Assembly: GCA_014762585.1 (NCBI GenBank)
Contig: JABURN010000147.1
Span: 1 to 6,028, forward strand
Direction: 5' to 3'
DNA: 6,028 nucleotides
Source of the DNA: Methylophaga sp.
Lineage (GTDB): Bacteria; Pseudomonadota; Gammaproteobacteria; Nitrosococcales; Methylophagaceae
Every line of letters begins with the position of its first letter. The first letter of the stretch is position 1. Under the pieces are notes generated by a model. That model was not told the origin of the DNA and made no database searches. It saw nothing but the letters and a program-made list of their open reading frames with translations. This document shows positions 1 to 5,801 of this stretch, in pieces. Made by a program: the position numbers and the translations under genes.

Positions 1-98
1 AGACTGTTCCAGGCACCGCAGTCGTTACAGCGACCAGCCCATTGCGGCGTCTGTGCCCCACATTCCTTACAGACATAAATGCGTTTTGCTTTAGCCAT
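1..98 (-). CDS. radA: RadA/Sms DNA repair ATPase, N-terminal fragment (gene runs off the left edge)
   Basis: The ATG at 98 opens a frame read to the window edge: 32 complete codons plus two bases. The fragment shows the RadA N-terminal zinc finger: Cys10-x2-Cys13, then Cys24-x2-Cys27, with the typical KCxECG-like start (VCKECG) and the WxGRCxxCxxW pattern after it. RadA is a RecA-like ATPase with a Lon-like C-terminal domain that helps process branched recombination intermediates; those domains lie outside the window. The start overlaps the last 8 bases of alr (ATGGCTAA contains both the radA ATG and the alr stop), which suggests translational coupling. A GAGGG about 9 bases upstream, inside alr, may be the ribosome binding site. 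Identification rests on the zinc finger alone but is characteristic. Confidence 0.93.
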   Translation of the reverse strand, partial: MAKAKRIYVCKECGAQTPQWAGRCNDCGAWNS

Positions 99-1176
99 CT
101 GACAGTTCCCTCTGTACGCGTCGGCAGATTACCGTGACCAGTTCATAAGGTATCGTTCCGGCCAGTTGTGCCAATTGCTCGACCGGCAATTCCGGCAGCC
201 CCCACAGCGTCACTTCATCGCCAACAACAGCCTGCTCAATATCATTCAGGTTGAGACAAATGGTATCCATCGAGACACGTCCGACTACAGGGGGTTTCTG
301 GCCACGCAGCAATACCACGGATTTATTGGAAAGGTGCCGACTGTACCCATCACCATACCCAATACTGGCGACACCGATGCGGGTCGGTACTTCTGCGGTC
401 CAGTCACCGCCGTAACCCACCTCTTCTCCAGCTTCGATATCGTAAACCGCAATAAGCTGGGTTTTAAGCTGCATCACCGGTTTAAGGCCCAACTCCGGAC
501 CCGACTTATCGTCAAACGGTGATATGCCGTAAAGCATCAGCCCCGGCCTGACCCAGTCGAGGTGGGATTCAGGGAAAGACATGACCGCTGCCGAATTGGC
601 TAGACAGACTGCAAGTCCGGTTTCATCGCGTAAATCCAGCATCGGGCTGAGCTGTTGCTGGTTTCGGCTATCCCCCACCAGATCAGAATTGGCAAAGTGA
701 CTCATCAGGCCGATTTCATCCGTCAGGTTTGTAGAGGCCTTTAATAATTCCAGCGCCATTGGCGCCTGTTCAGGTGTAATACCGAGTCGGTGCATGCCAC
801 TGTCTATCATCAGCCAATTGAACTGTAACGGCTTCGGCAATTTGATGGTCTGCAACAGCTGAACCTGGCTATGCAGATGAATCACAGGGGAGAGTTGATA
901 ATTGGCTGCTGCAACAAAATCCGCTTCTGTATTGACGCCCTCAAGCAGAACGATAGGCTTCTCAATGCCCTGCTGACGCAGGTGAACACCCTCACTGAGG
1001 CGGGCAACGGCAAAAGCATCACTGTCTGCCAGCGCTTCAGCCACGGCCTTAACGTCATGACCGTAGGCGTCGGCCTTAATCACGCTCATCACCGCACTGT
1101 GAGGGGCAAACTCACGCACCCGGGCGAGATTATGACGTAAGGCAGCCAGATTGATCGAAGCGACGGGAAACGCCAA
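91..1176 (-). CDS. alr: Alanine racemase, PLP-dependent (catabolic or biosynthetic type not determined)
   Basis: Interconverts L- and D-alanine in the cytoplasm, supplying D-alanine for peptidoglycan. At 361 residues it matches the E. coli enzyme in length. Visible motifs are the PLP lysine in VIKADAYGH (Lys34), the GMHRLG arginine (Arg130), SHFANSD (His160), DWVRPG (Arg210, which contacts the PLP ring nitrogen in known structures), the catalytic tyrosine in GYGGDW (Tyr255), GYGDGY, SMD (Met303-Asp304) and IPYE (Tyr344). The residue normally a carbamylated lysine, two before the Asp of the D(S/T)GM motif, is Met123. The start is TTG at 1176, 2 bases after the dnaB stop. No ATG or GTG lies just upstream in frame, and the next ATG (Met30) would remove the first barrel strand. 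A GGAGA 6 bases upstream supports TTG. Likely co-transcribed with dnaB and radA. Confidence 0.95.
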   Translation of the reverse strand: MAFPVASINLAALRHNLARVREFAPHSAVMSVIKADAYGHDVKAVAEALADSDAFAVARLSEGVHLRQQGIEKPIVLLEGVNTEADFVAAANYQLSPVIHLHSQVQLLQTIKLPKPLQFNWLMIDSGMHRLGITPEQAPMALELLKASTNLTDEIGLMSHFANSDLVGDSRNQQQLSPMLDLRDETGLAVCLANSAAVMSFPESHLDWVRPGLMLYGISPFDDKSGPELGLKPVMQLKTQLIAVYDIEAGEEVGYGGDWTAEVPTRIGVASIGYGDGYSRHLSNKSVVLLRGQKPPVVGRVSMDTICLNLNDIEQAVVGDEVTLWGLPELPVEQLAQLAGTIPYELVTVICRRVQRELSDG

Positions 1177-1178
1177 TA

Positions 1179-2591
1179 TTATTCTCCGTCGTAACCCATT
1201 TGGTCGTCGTAATAACTCGGCGCGAAGTTTTCAAAGCGGGTGTATTTGCCCTGGAACGTCAGTGCGACGGTGCCAATCGGACCATTACGCTGCTTACCGA
1301 TAATAATTTCGGCCTTACCCTTGTCCGGGGAGTCTTCGTTATACACTTCATCACGATAGATAAAGACAATAAGGTCGGCATCCTGTTCAATCGCACCGGA
1401 CTCACGCAGATCCGACATCACCGGTCGTTTGTTGGGCCGTTGCTCCAGACTGCGATTCAGCTGCGACAAGGCAATCACAGGCACTTCTAATTCTTTACCC
1501 AAGGCTTTTAGAGATCGGGATATTTCAGAAATCTCGGTTGCCCGGTTTTCACTGGACTTCCCGGCATTTCCCTGCATTAGCTGCAGGTAATCAATGACGA
1601 TCAGACTGAGACCATGCTCGCGTTTGAGACGGCGGGCACGGGCACGTAATTCTGTCGGTGACAGTGCCGGTGTATCGTCAATAAACAGCGGCGCCTCATT
1701 CAGCAAAGCAATCGCTGAAGTCAGTCTTGGCCAGTCATCATCATTAAGCTTACCGGTACGCAGGCGATGCTGATCGATTCGACCCAGCGAAGACAGCATA
1801 CGCATTGCCAGCGCATCGGCTGGCATCTCCATACTGAATACGGCGACCGGTTTTTTACTGTGAATCGCCCCATTCTCGGCGATGTTCATGGCAAAGGTAG
1901 TTTTACCCATCGAGGGGCGCCCGGCGACAATAATCAGGTCTGCTGGCTGCAAGCCTGAGGTTTGCTCGTCAAAATCTAGGAAGCCGGTTGGCAGGCCGGT
2001 GATTGAGCTGTCCTGCTCAAACAGGGTGTCGATACGATCCACCACTTTGCTCAGCACGTCTTTGACCTGAATAAAACCGCCGCCACGCTTGGCGCCCTTC
2101 TCGGCGATTTCAAAAACATAGCGCTCGGCAATATCGAGCATTTCTTCCTTGGTCATGCCTTCCGGTTTGAAGGCCATATTGGAAATGTTATTGCCGACTT
2201 TGATCAGTTGTCGCAATATCGCCCTTTCCCGGACGATTTCAGCATAGGCTGCAATATTCGCCGCACTGGGTGTATTACGTGCCAGCATGCCCAGATAAGC
2301 AAGTTCTCCCACCTGATCCAGTTCATCGCGTTTGTCATGCCATTCTGCCAGCGTGATGACATCGACTGGCTGTGACTGCTCCATCAACTGGGCAATCGCA
2401 CGGAAAATAAGCTGGTGATCGTGACGATAGAAATCCTGCTCGACGAGGACATCTGCAACCTGTTCCCAGGCGCCGTTATCAAGCATTAAACCGCCCAGTA
2501 CAGACTGTTCGGCTTCTACGGAGTGAGGCGGGACTTTCAGGGCCTCTGTGGCGGTATCCTTGAACGATTCTGGATAGCTGATTTCTTCCAC
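1179..2591 (-). CDS. dnaB: Replicative DNA helicase DnaB
   Basis: Hexameric 5'-3' helicase that unwinds the replication fork and recruits primase. From the GTG at 2591 the product is 470 residues, against 471 in E. coli. The N-terminal hairpin/primase-binding domain begins at KVPPHSVEAEQSVLGGLM (about residue 19) and runs to about 125. A linker follows, then the RecA-like motor from about 195. Key residues (GTG numbering) are Walker A GRPSMGKT at 224-231, the catalytic glutamate in FSMEMP (Glu255), Walker B LIVIDYLQL with Asp334, the ALSQLNRSLEQR motif with Gln377, and GKQRNG with Lys433 and arginine finger Arg435. No intein is present. A TTG at 2609 would add six residues but has no convincing ribosome binding site; the GTG has AGGTGG upstream. 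First gene of a dnaB-alr-radA unit, separated from rplI by a terminator. Confidence 0.96.
   Translation of the reverse strand: MEEISYPESFKDTATEALKVPPHSVEAEQSVLGGLMLDNGAWEQVADVLVEQDFYRHDHQLIFRAIAQLMEQSQPVDVITLAEWHDKRDELDQVGELAYLGMLARNTPSAANIAAYAEIVRERAILRQLIKVGNNISNMAFKPEGMTKEEMLDIAERYVFEIAEKGAKRGGGFIQVKDVLSKVVDRIDTLFEQDSSITGLPTGFLDFDEQTSGLQPADLIIVAGRPSMGKTTFAMNIAENGAIHSKKPVAVFSMEMPADALAMRMLSSLGRIDQHRLRTGKLNDDDWPRLTSAIALLNEAPLFIDDTPALSPTELRARARRLKREHGLSLIVIDYLQLMQGNAGKSSENRATEISEISRSLKALGKELEVPVIALSQLNRSLEQRPNKRPVMSDLRESGAIEQDADLIVFIYRDEVYNEDSPDKGKAEIIIGKQRNGPIGTVALTFQGKYTRFENFAPSYYDDQMGYDGE
1183..1187 (-). promoter_or_regulatory. alr: Ribosome binding site of alr supporting a TTG start
   Basis: The minus strand reads GGAGA, six bases, then TTG. 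The element lies in the last codons of dnaB, so alr initiation probably depends on ribosomes finishing dnaB. It decides the alr start, because no other start codon nearby keeps the conserved N-terminal segment ([10 protein letters not shown]). Confidence 0.7.
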
Positions 2592-2595
2592 AGTG

Positions 2596-2601
2596 CCACC
2601 T
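2596..2601 (-). promoter_or_regulatory. dnaB: Ribosome binding site favouring the GTG start of dnaB
   Basis: The minus strand reads AGGTGG, four bases, then GTG at 2591. The alternative in-frame TTG at 2609 is preceded by a pyrimidine-rich stretch (CTCTTTCTTAA) with no Shine-Dalgarno match. This points to the GTG as the real start, though the N-terminal tail of DnaB is variable and homology does not settle it. Confidence 0.6.
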
Positions 2602-2622
2602 AAACCCAATTAAGAAAGAGAC

Positions 2623-2650
2623 AAAATACAACTCAGAGTTGAGTTGAGAA
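2623..2650 (-). promoter_or_regulatory. Possible dnaB promoter
   Basis: On the minus strand TATTTT (2623-2628) could be a -10 and TTCTCA (2645-2650) a -35, 16 bases apart; each matches the sigma-70 consensus at four of six positions. Transcription would begin around 2616, giving a leader of about 25 bases before the GTG start. A promoter is expected here because a terminator lies just upstream, but the match itself is weak. Confidence 0.3.
2629..2641. repeat. 13-bp perfect palindrome in front of dnaB
   Basis: CAACTC, one central base, GAGTTG: six-base arms in perfect dyad symmetry. It directly abuts the putative -10 element of dnaB and fills most of the -35/-10 spacer. A further AGTTG (2642-2646) repeats one arm directly. 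The position would suit an operator, but no regulator can be named and the palindrome is short enough to be chance. Confidence 0.4.
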
Positions 2651-2664
2651 GTTTAGCAGAAAAC

Positions 2665-2686
2665 AGGACCGGGAAAACCCGGTCCT
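2665..2686 (-). terminator. Rho-independent terminator after rplI
   Basis: A perfect 9-bp stem (AGGACCGGG with CCCGGTCCT) closes a four-base loop, UUUU in the minus-strand RNA. On that strand the stem is followed by GTTTTCTG, a short U-rich tail. It lies 64 bases past the rplI stop and ends the rpsF-rpsR-DUF2232-rplI unit ahead of dnaB. On the plus strand the flank is not T-rich, so it is probably one-directional. Confidence 0.85.
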
Positions 2687-2749
2687 ATGCTTTCAGCTTC
2701 AAACTTAACTGAATGACCCAGACTGCGCTGAGCCATTCAGCTATCAGCA

Positions 2750-3298
2750 TTAAGCGTCTTCTTGAGCTTTAGCAATCGCTTCTGCTTCATCGCGAGCCGC
2801 ATCACGTGCTTTTCTCGCTTCTTCCGCTTCGGCGCGTGCTTGCAGTTCGGCTTCTGAAGTCACATCCACTTTGACTGTAACCAGAACGTCTGCGTGCAGC
2901 TGAATATCAATGTTGTATTCACCTGTGTGACGCAGCGGACCCGTTGGCAGGCGTACTTCGTTACGGTCTACTTCGGCACCGGCAGCGTTCAGCGCATCAG
3001 CGATGTCAGCAGCAGTAATGGAACCGAACAGTTTACCTTCCACACCGGCATTCGCCATGATGTTCAGGTCACCGGCAGCAACCAGTTTCGCTTTACGGTT
3101 TTCAGCTTCGGCCAATACTTTGGCTGCAGCCGCTTCCAGTTCAGCACGACGTGCTTCGAACTTTTCTCTGTTTAGCTTGGTGGCAGGCAGTGCTTTACCG
3201 GTTGGTACCAGGAAGTTACGGCCATAGCCTGATTTAACAGTGACTTCGTCACCCAGGCTACCAAGCTTTTGAACTTTTTCTAGCAAAATTACTTGCAT
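2750..3298 (-). CDS. rplI: 50S ribosomal protein L9 with a C-terminal extension
   Basis: Binds 23S rRNA near the base of the L1 stalk. The N-terminal domain is typical: [17 protein letters not shown] at the start, then the [13 protein letters not shown] rRNA-binding segment (24-36). A long charged connecting helix (about 41-75) leads to the C-terminal domain, with EGKLFGSIT at 87-95 and [15 protein letters not shown] at 114-128. The product is 182 residues against 149 in E. coli. The excess is an Ala/Glu/Arg-rich tail from about residue 150, probably helical or coiled coil. The ATG at 3298 is chosen because MQVILL is the universal L9 start and a GAGG lies 8 bases upstream; an in-frame codon eight residues earlier is not supported. 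It follows the DUF2232 gene after 49 bases and is the last gene before the terminator. Confidence 0.95.
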   Translation of the reverse strand: MQVILLEKVQKLGSLGDEVTVKSGYGRNFLVPTGKALPATKLNREKFEARRAELEAAAAKVLAEAENRKAKLVAAGDLNIMANAGVEGKLFGSITAADIADALNAAGAEVDRNEVRLPTGPLRHTGEYNIDIQLHADVLVTVKVDVTSEAELQARAEAEEARKARDAARDEAEAIAKAQEDA

Positions 3299-3347
3299 CG
3301 TTCTACCCTCATTCGCAGTCAATAGACTGCTTATTCAAAACTCCGCG

Positions 3348-4259
3348 TTACTCGACTTGTGAGCGTTTGCGGAAATTAAACCACTGATCTAAAACACCTA
3401 AAGTTGCCAGCATCATTACCATTTGCGGCAGCATCAACACTAACAGCACATACATTGTCACCAGCCAGGCTTTGCTTTTCTCTCTGAGCTTCACAATCGC
3501 ATGTACGATCGCCAGGCCCTGAATACCGAAAGCCACCAGCATCACAGGCAAACAGTCTGCCAGCAACGTCAGCGAATCGCTGAGTGGTGTCAATGTCAGC
3601 CCCATCAAGACTGCAGTCACAATCGCAGCGGGGCGACCCAGCTGCAGTTCTCTGAACTCACTGCCAAAGGCGCCGGGTTCAAACAGTTGTGACTGCCAGG
3701 CGCGACCGATAAGCAGACCAATAACAGCATTAAAGCTGACACCGGCAGCAATCAAGCCGGTCATCATAGCTGCCAGGTTGTCGGTCATTTGAGCCGTCTC
3801 ATCCTGGCCCAACTGCCAGCCAGGCTGCTCGCTGAGCGAGGCCATAAAGGGTTCGATCATGCCACGCCACCAGCCGGTCAGATCCGGTACCAGTAGATGC
3901 AGCAGCAGAACCGTCACGATACCCAGTCCGCTTGACGCCAGCAAAGCTGTTGCCAGAGAACGGGTATAGCCCAGTGCCAGTGTTGCCAGAAATACCGGCA
4001 GCCAGCTGGTCAGCAGTATTAAGCCCGCTACCCACAGTTGTCCCAGTAAGAGCCAGGCCAGCAACATGAACACCACCAGGGTGGCCGTCACGACCTTGGC
4101 GCCCTCGCCCGGGCCCATGCGTAGGGTGGTCAGCGCAATGACACCACTCGCCAGATAATTCAGCGGTGGCAGCATCATGGCTATGGCGGACAGCAACGCT
4201 GCGGCAACGCCCGCTTGCCATCTGCCCTGCATGGCAAAATCTGCAATTCCTCGCAGCAT
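3348..4259 (-). CDS. DUF2232 family polytopic inner-membrane protein, function unknown
   Basis: 303 residues with about eight to nine hydrophobic stretches, roughly at 15-35, 36-48, 55-75, 76-96, 98-125, 163-186, 208-228, 232-256 and 266-290. There is a more polar loop at 126-162 and a basic C-terminal end (FNFRKRSQ). The N-terminal pattern MxxxAxxxMQGRxxA and the position between rpsR and rplI fit the DUF2232 (YybS-like) proteins found there in Pseudomonas and relatives. No catalytic motif is visible and no specific role can be assigned; family membership is recalled, not searched. The ATG at 4259 keeps the conserved N-terminus although no clear Shine-Dalgarno precedes it, and the rpsR stop is 41 bases upstream. 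Weak initiation could lower its output relative to the ribosomal proteins in the same message. Confidence 0.85.
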   Translation of the reverse strand: MLRGIADFAMQGRWQAGVAAALLSAIAMMLPPLNYLASGVIALTTLRMGPGEGAKVVTATLVVFMLLAWLLLGQLWVAGLILLTSWLPVFLATLALGYTRSLATALLASSGLGIVTVLLLHLLVPDLTGWWRGMIEPFMASLSEQPGWQLGQDETAQMTDNLAAMMTGLIAAGVSFNAVIGLLIGRAWQSQLFEPGAFGSEFRELQLGRPAAIVTAVLMGLTLTPLSDSLTLLADCLPVMLVAFGIQGLAIVHAIVKLREKSKAWLVTMYVLLVLMLPQMVMMLATLGVLDQWFNFRKRSQVE

Positions 4260-4300
4260 GATAATGAACTAACGTTAATCAGGTGTTTGAATCAACTGTA

Positions 4301-4528
4301 TTACTTGTGCATGTCGCAGTAAGGCAACAATGCCAGGAAACGCGCACGCTTCACACAAGTAGACAGCTGGCGTTGGTAACGCGCTTTGGTACCTGTGATA
4401 CGGCTGGGTACGATTTTTCCTGTTTCAGTGATGTAGTTTTTCAGCAAATTAACATCTTTGTAGTCGATTTGCTTAATACCTTCAGCGGTAAAGCGACAAA
4501 ATTTTCTACGTCTAAAAAAACGAGCCAT
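4301..4528 (-). CDS. rpsR: 30S ribosomal protein S18
   Basis: 75 residues, the same length as E. coli S18, which it matches almost throughout: [17 protein letters not shown] at the start, [13 protein letters not shown], then [20 protein letters not shown]18 forms a heterodimer with S6 on the platform of the 30S subunit, and that dimer is the known ligand of the rpsF leader. A strong AGGAG lies 7 bases before the ATG. It follows rpsF after 29 bases. Beyond the usual Cys11 the protein has Cys58 and Cys71, where E. coli has Ala and Thr; with His74 they could bind metal, but the classical four-cysteine S18 pattern is absent and I do not claim it. Confidence 0.97.
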   Translation of the reverse strand: MARFFRRRKFCRFTAEGIKQIDYKDVNLLKNYITETGKIVPSRITGTKARYQRQLSTCVKRARFLALLPYCDMHK

Positions 4529-4557
4529 TGTGATTCTCCTAAATAGTCAAAGCAGCC

Positions 4558-4896
4558 TTAGGCTGATTTCTTCTCTTCTTCTTTTTGCATCATGGGTGAC
4601 GGATCGGTAACCGCTTCGTCCATGTTGACAACAAGATGACGGATAACAGCATCGTTGAAACGGAATGCAGTGGTGACTTCGTTGAGTTGCTCAACGTCGC
4701 ATTCAACATTCATCAGGACGTAGTGTGCTTTGTGCACTTTATTGATGGGGTAAGCCAGTTGGCGACGACCCCAGTCTTCCTGACGGTGGATGGTACCGCC
4801 CTGGCTGGTCAGCGTTTGTGTGTAACGCTCGATCATGCCCGGGACTTGCTCGCTCTGATCAGGGTGGACCAGAAACACGATTTCGTAATGTCTCAT
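4558..4896 (-). CDS. rpsF: 30S ribosomal protein S6
   Basis: 112 residues with the typical S6 ferredoxin-like fold sequence: [19 protein letters not shown] at the start, [19 protein letters not shown] (33-51), [10 protein letters not shown] (57-66) and [13 protein letters not shown] (78-90). It pairs with S18 in the 30S platform. The tail ends [11 protein letters not shown] and is shorter than in E. coli, which has a longer acidic tail that RimK extends with glutamate. The ATG at 4896 is preceded by a strong GAGGAG five bases away. That Shine-Dalgarno is itself complementary to an upstream leader segment (see the leader entry). First gene of the ribosomal-protein operon. Confidence 0.97.
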   Translation of the reverse strand: MRHYEIVFLVHPDQSEQVPGMIERYTQTLTSQGGTIHRQEDWGRRQLAYPINKVHKAHYVLMNVECDVEQLNEVTTAFRFNDAVIRHLVVNMDEAVTDPSPMMQKEEEKKSA

Positions 4897-4901
4897 TAGA
4901 G

Positions 4902-4948
4902 CTCCTCACGGTTTAAACAGCTTTATGGTCGAACCATAAAGCAAGGAG
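4902..4948 (-). promoter_or_regulatory. S6:S18-type ribosomal protein leader upstream of rpsF
   Basis: In the minus-strand RNA, CUCCUU (4943-4948) can pair with the rpsF Shine-Dalgarno GAGGAG (4902-4907). Directly inside lies a hairpin with a perfect 10-bp stem, GCUUUAUGGU with ACCAUAAAGC (4933-4942 with 4920-4929), and a UCG loop. The remaining 12 bases on the 3' side (4908-4919) form a bulge containing CCG (4909-4911), next to the lower helix. This layout, with CCG near the Shine-Dalgarno and in front of rpsF-rpsR, matches the known leader bound by the S6:S18 dimer, which represses its own translation. Pairings are read directly; the regulatory role is inferred from the family. Confidence 0.75.
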
Positions 4949-4958
4949 TTTTGCTTTA
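4937..4958 (-). repeat. Alternative hairpin overlapping the rpsF leader
   Basis: TAAAGCAA (4937-4944) and TTGCTTTA (4951-4958) are perfectly complementary 8-base arms around a six-base loop, AACUCC in the RNA. It shares bases 4937-4942 with the 10-bp hairpin of the S6:S18-type fold, so the two cannot coexist. In this alternative most of the CUCCUU segment that masks the Shine-Dalgarno lies in the loop. It exists in the RNA only if transcription starts upstream of about 4958. Confidence 0.5.
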
Positions 4959-4985
4959 AGTTATAAAATCTTAAGGCAATCTAAT

Positions 4986-5015
4986 ATTTTACTTGATTTT
5001 TTTAGCCGCTCACAA
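4986..5015 (-). promoter_or_regulatory. Candidate promoter of the rpsF operon
   Basis: On the minus strand TTGTGA (5010-5015), overlapping the rlmB stop codon, and TAAAAT (4986-4991) are 18 bases apart and match the sigma-70 -35 and -10 at four and five positions. A start near 4979 would give a leader of about 80 bases containing both hairpins. A second -10-like TATAAC (4960-4965) lies downstream with no good -35. The region is strongly AT-rich, as expected for a ribosomal-protein promoter. Confidence 0.4.
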
Positions 5016-5801
5016 GTGGCGTTGACGATAGGCTTCAAACAGGCAGACCCCGGCAGCGACCGAAACATTGAGACTTTCGGCTTCACCCTGCATGGGAATA
5101 TAGATGACTTCATCGCAGTTATCACGGGTGAGACGCCGGATCCCCTTGCCTTCTGCGCCAAGTACTATCGCCACAGGGCCTTTCAGATCGGCCTGGAATA
5201 GGCTTTGTTGCGCATCCCCGGATGTGCCCACCAGCCACACTCCCAATTGCTGAAGATCTTTTATCAATCGGGATAGATTGGTGACCTGCGCAAACGGAAC
5301 CCGTTCTGCGGCACCGCTGGAGATTTTCACCGCAGTGGCCGTGAGACCTGAGGCTCTGTCCTTGGGTGCCACTACCGCATGCACACCAGCGGCTTCGGCA
5401 GTTCGAAGGCAGGCGCCCAGGTTATGCGGGTCCTGCACGCCGTCCAGAATCAATAAAAAGGCTGGCTCGCTGAGGTTTTCAACCAGGTCTAATAACCCCT
5501 TCTCATCCAGACTTTCCAGCGGTTTACAGCGTGCAGCACAGCCCTGATGCTGGACTTCAGGTGCAATCTTATCGAGGGTTTCCCGTTCAGCTTTGTGCAC
5601 CACAATGCCCTGTTCCCTGGCTGCGGTCAGCAGGGCTTCAACCCGATGATCCTGACGATCAGCGGCTAGCCAGATTTCTTTGATTCTGCTGACCGGGACA
5701 TCCAGAGCGGCCTGCACAGCGTGCAGGCCATAAATGATGTCCGGATCGATAGGGGTATGTGATGCCGTTTTGACGGGTTTACGGCGCTTGGTAGGCTTCA
5801 G
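5010..5801 (-). CDS. rlmB: 23S rRNA (guanosine-2'-O-)-methyltransferase RlmB, start codon uncertain
   Basis: SPOUT-family enzyme that methylates the ribose of G2251 (E. coli numbering) in the 23S peptidyl-transferase loop using SAM. The small N-terminal substrate-binding domain is followed by the knotted catalytic domain. That domain shows LDGVQDPHNLGACLRTAEAAG, IVLGAEGKGIRRL and IPMQGEAESLNVSVAAGVCLFEA, the three conserved SpoU motifs, with the arginine of NLGACLRTA. The only canonical start is GTG at 5717, giving 235 residues. The same frame upstream encodes DIIYGLHA, which matches the E. coli N-terminus (MIYGIHAV), so translation must begin earlier. The coordinates use CTG at 5801 (263 residues, basic N-terminal tail), preceded by AAGGGCAGG. 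ATT at 5735 or ATC at 5738 would give 241 or 242 residues, close to the 243 of E. coli. The function is secure; the start is not. Confidence 0.92.
   Translation of the reverse strand: MKPTKRRKPVKTASHTPIDPDIIYGLHAVQAALDVPVSRIKEIWLAADRQDHRVEALLTAAREQGIVVHKAERETLDKIAPEVQHQGCAARCKPLESLDEKGLLDLVENLSEPAFLLILDGVQDPHNLGACLRTAEAAGVHAVVAPKDRASGLTATAVKISSGAAERVPFAQVTNLSRLIKDLQQLGVWLVGTSGDAQQSLFQADLKGPVAIVLGAEGKGIRRLTRDNCDEVIYIPMQGEAESLNVSVAAGVCLFEAYRQRHL

Noticed and set aside
166..522. 118-codon open frame on the plus strand opposite alr
   Set aside because: It is antisense to a gene with intact catalytic motifs, and its translation resembles no family I know. The other plus-strand open frames in the window are of the same kind.
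2709..2740. CTGAATG and CATTCAG inverted repeat just after rplI
   Set aside because: Seven-base arms with an 18-base gap and no following T-run on either strand; it may add structure to the end of the message, but the terminator at 2665-2686 explains the region better.
3299..3322. Eight-residue upstream extension of L9
   Set aside because: The L9 N-terminus is invariant at MQVILL, and the ATG at 3298 has its own GAGG site; the upstream codons overlap that ribosome binding site.
3799..4221. 140-codon open frame on the minus strand inside the DUF2232 gene
   Set aside because: It lies in another frame of a convincing membrane-protein gene, its translation is low-complexity and Gly/Thr-rich without a recognisable domain, and it has no separate signals.
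4270..4277. TAACGTTA palindrome in the rpsR-DUF2232 gap
   Set aside because: Eight bases of symmetry in an AT-rich gap of 41 bases, with no promoter or repeat context.
4956..4974. TTAAG and CTTAA inverted repeat around the TATAAC element upstream of rpsF
   Set aside because: Only five base pairs in a strongly AT-rich stretch, so chance is likely.
4980..5010. Possible terminator between rlmB and rpsF
   Set aside because: The run of seven A residues on the minus strand is the wrong polarity for a terminator of rlmB, and no GC-rich stem precedes a U-run, so read-through from rlmB into rpsF cannot be excluded.
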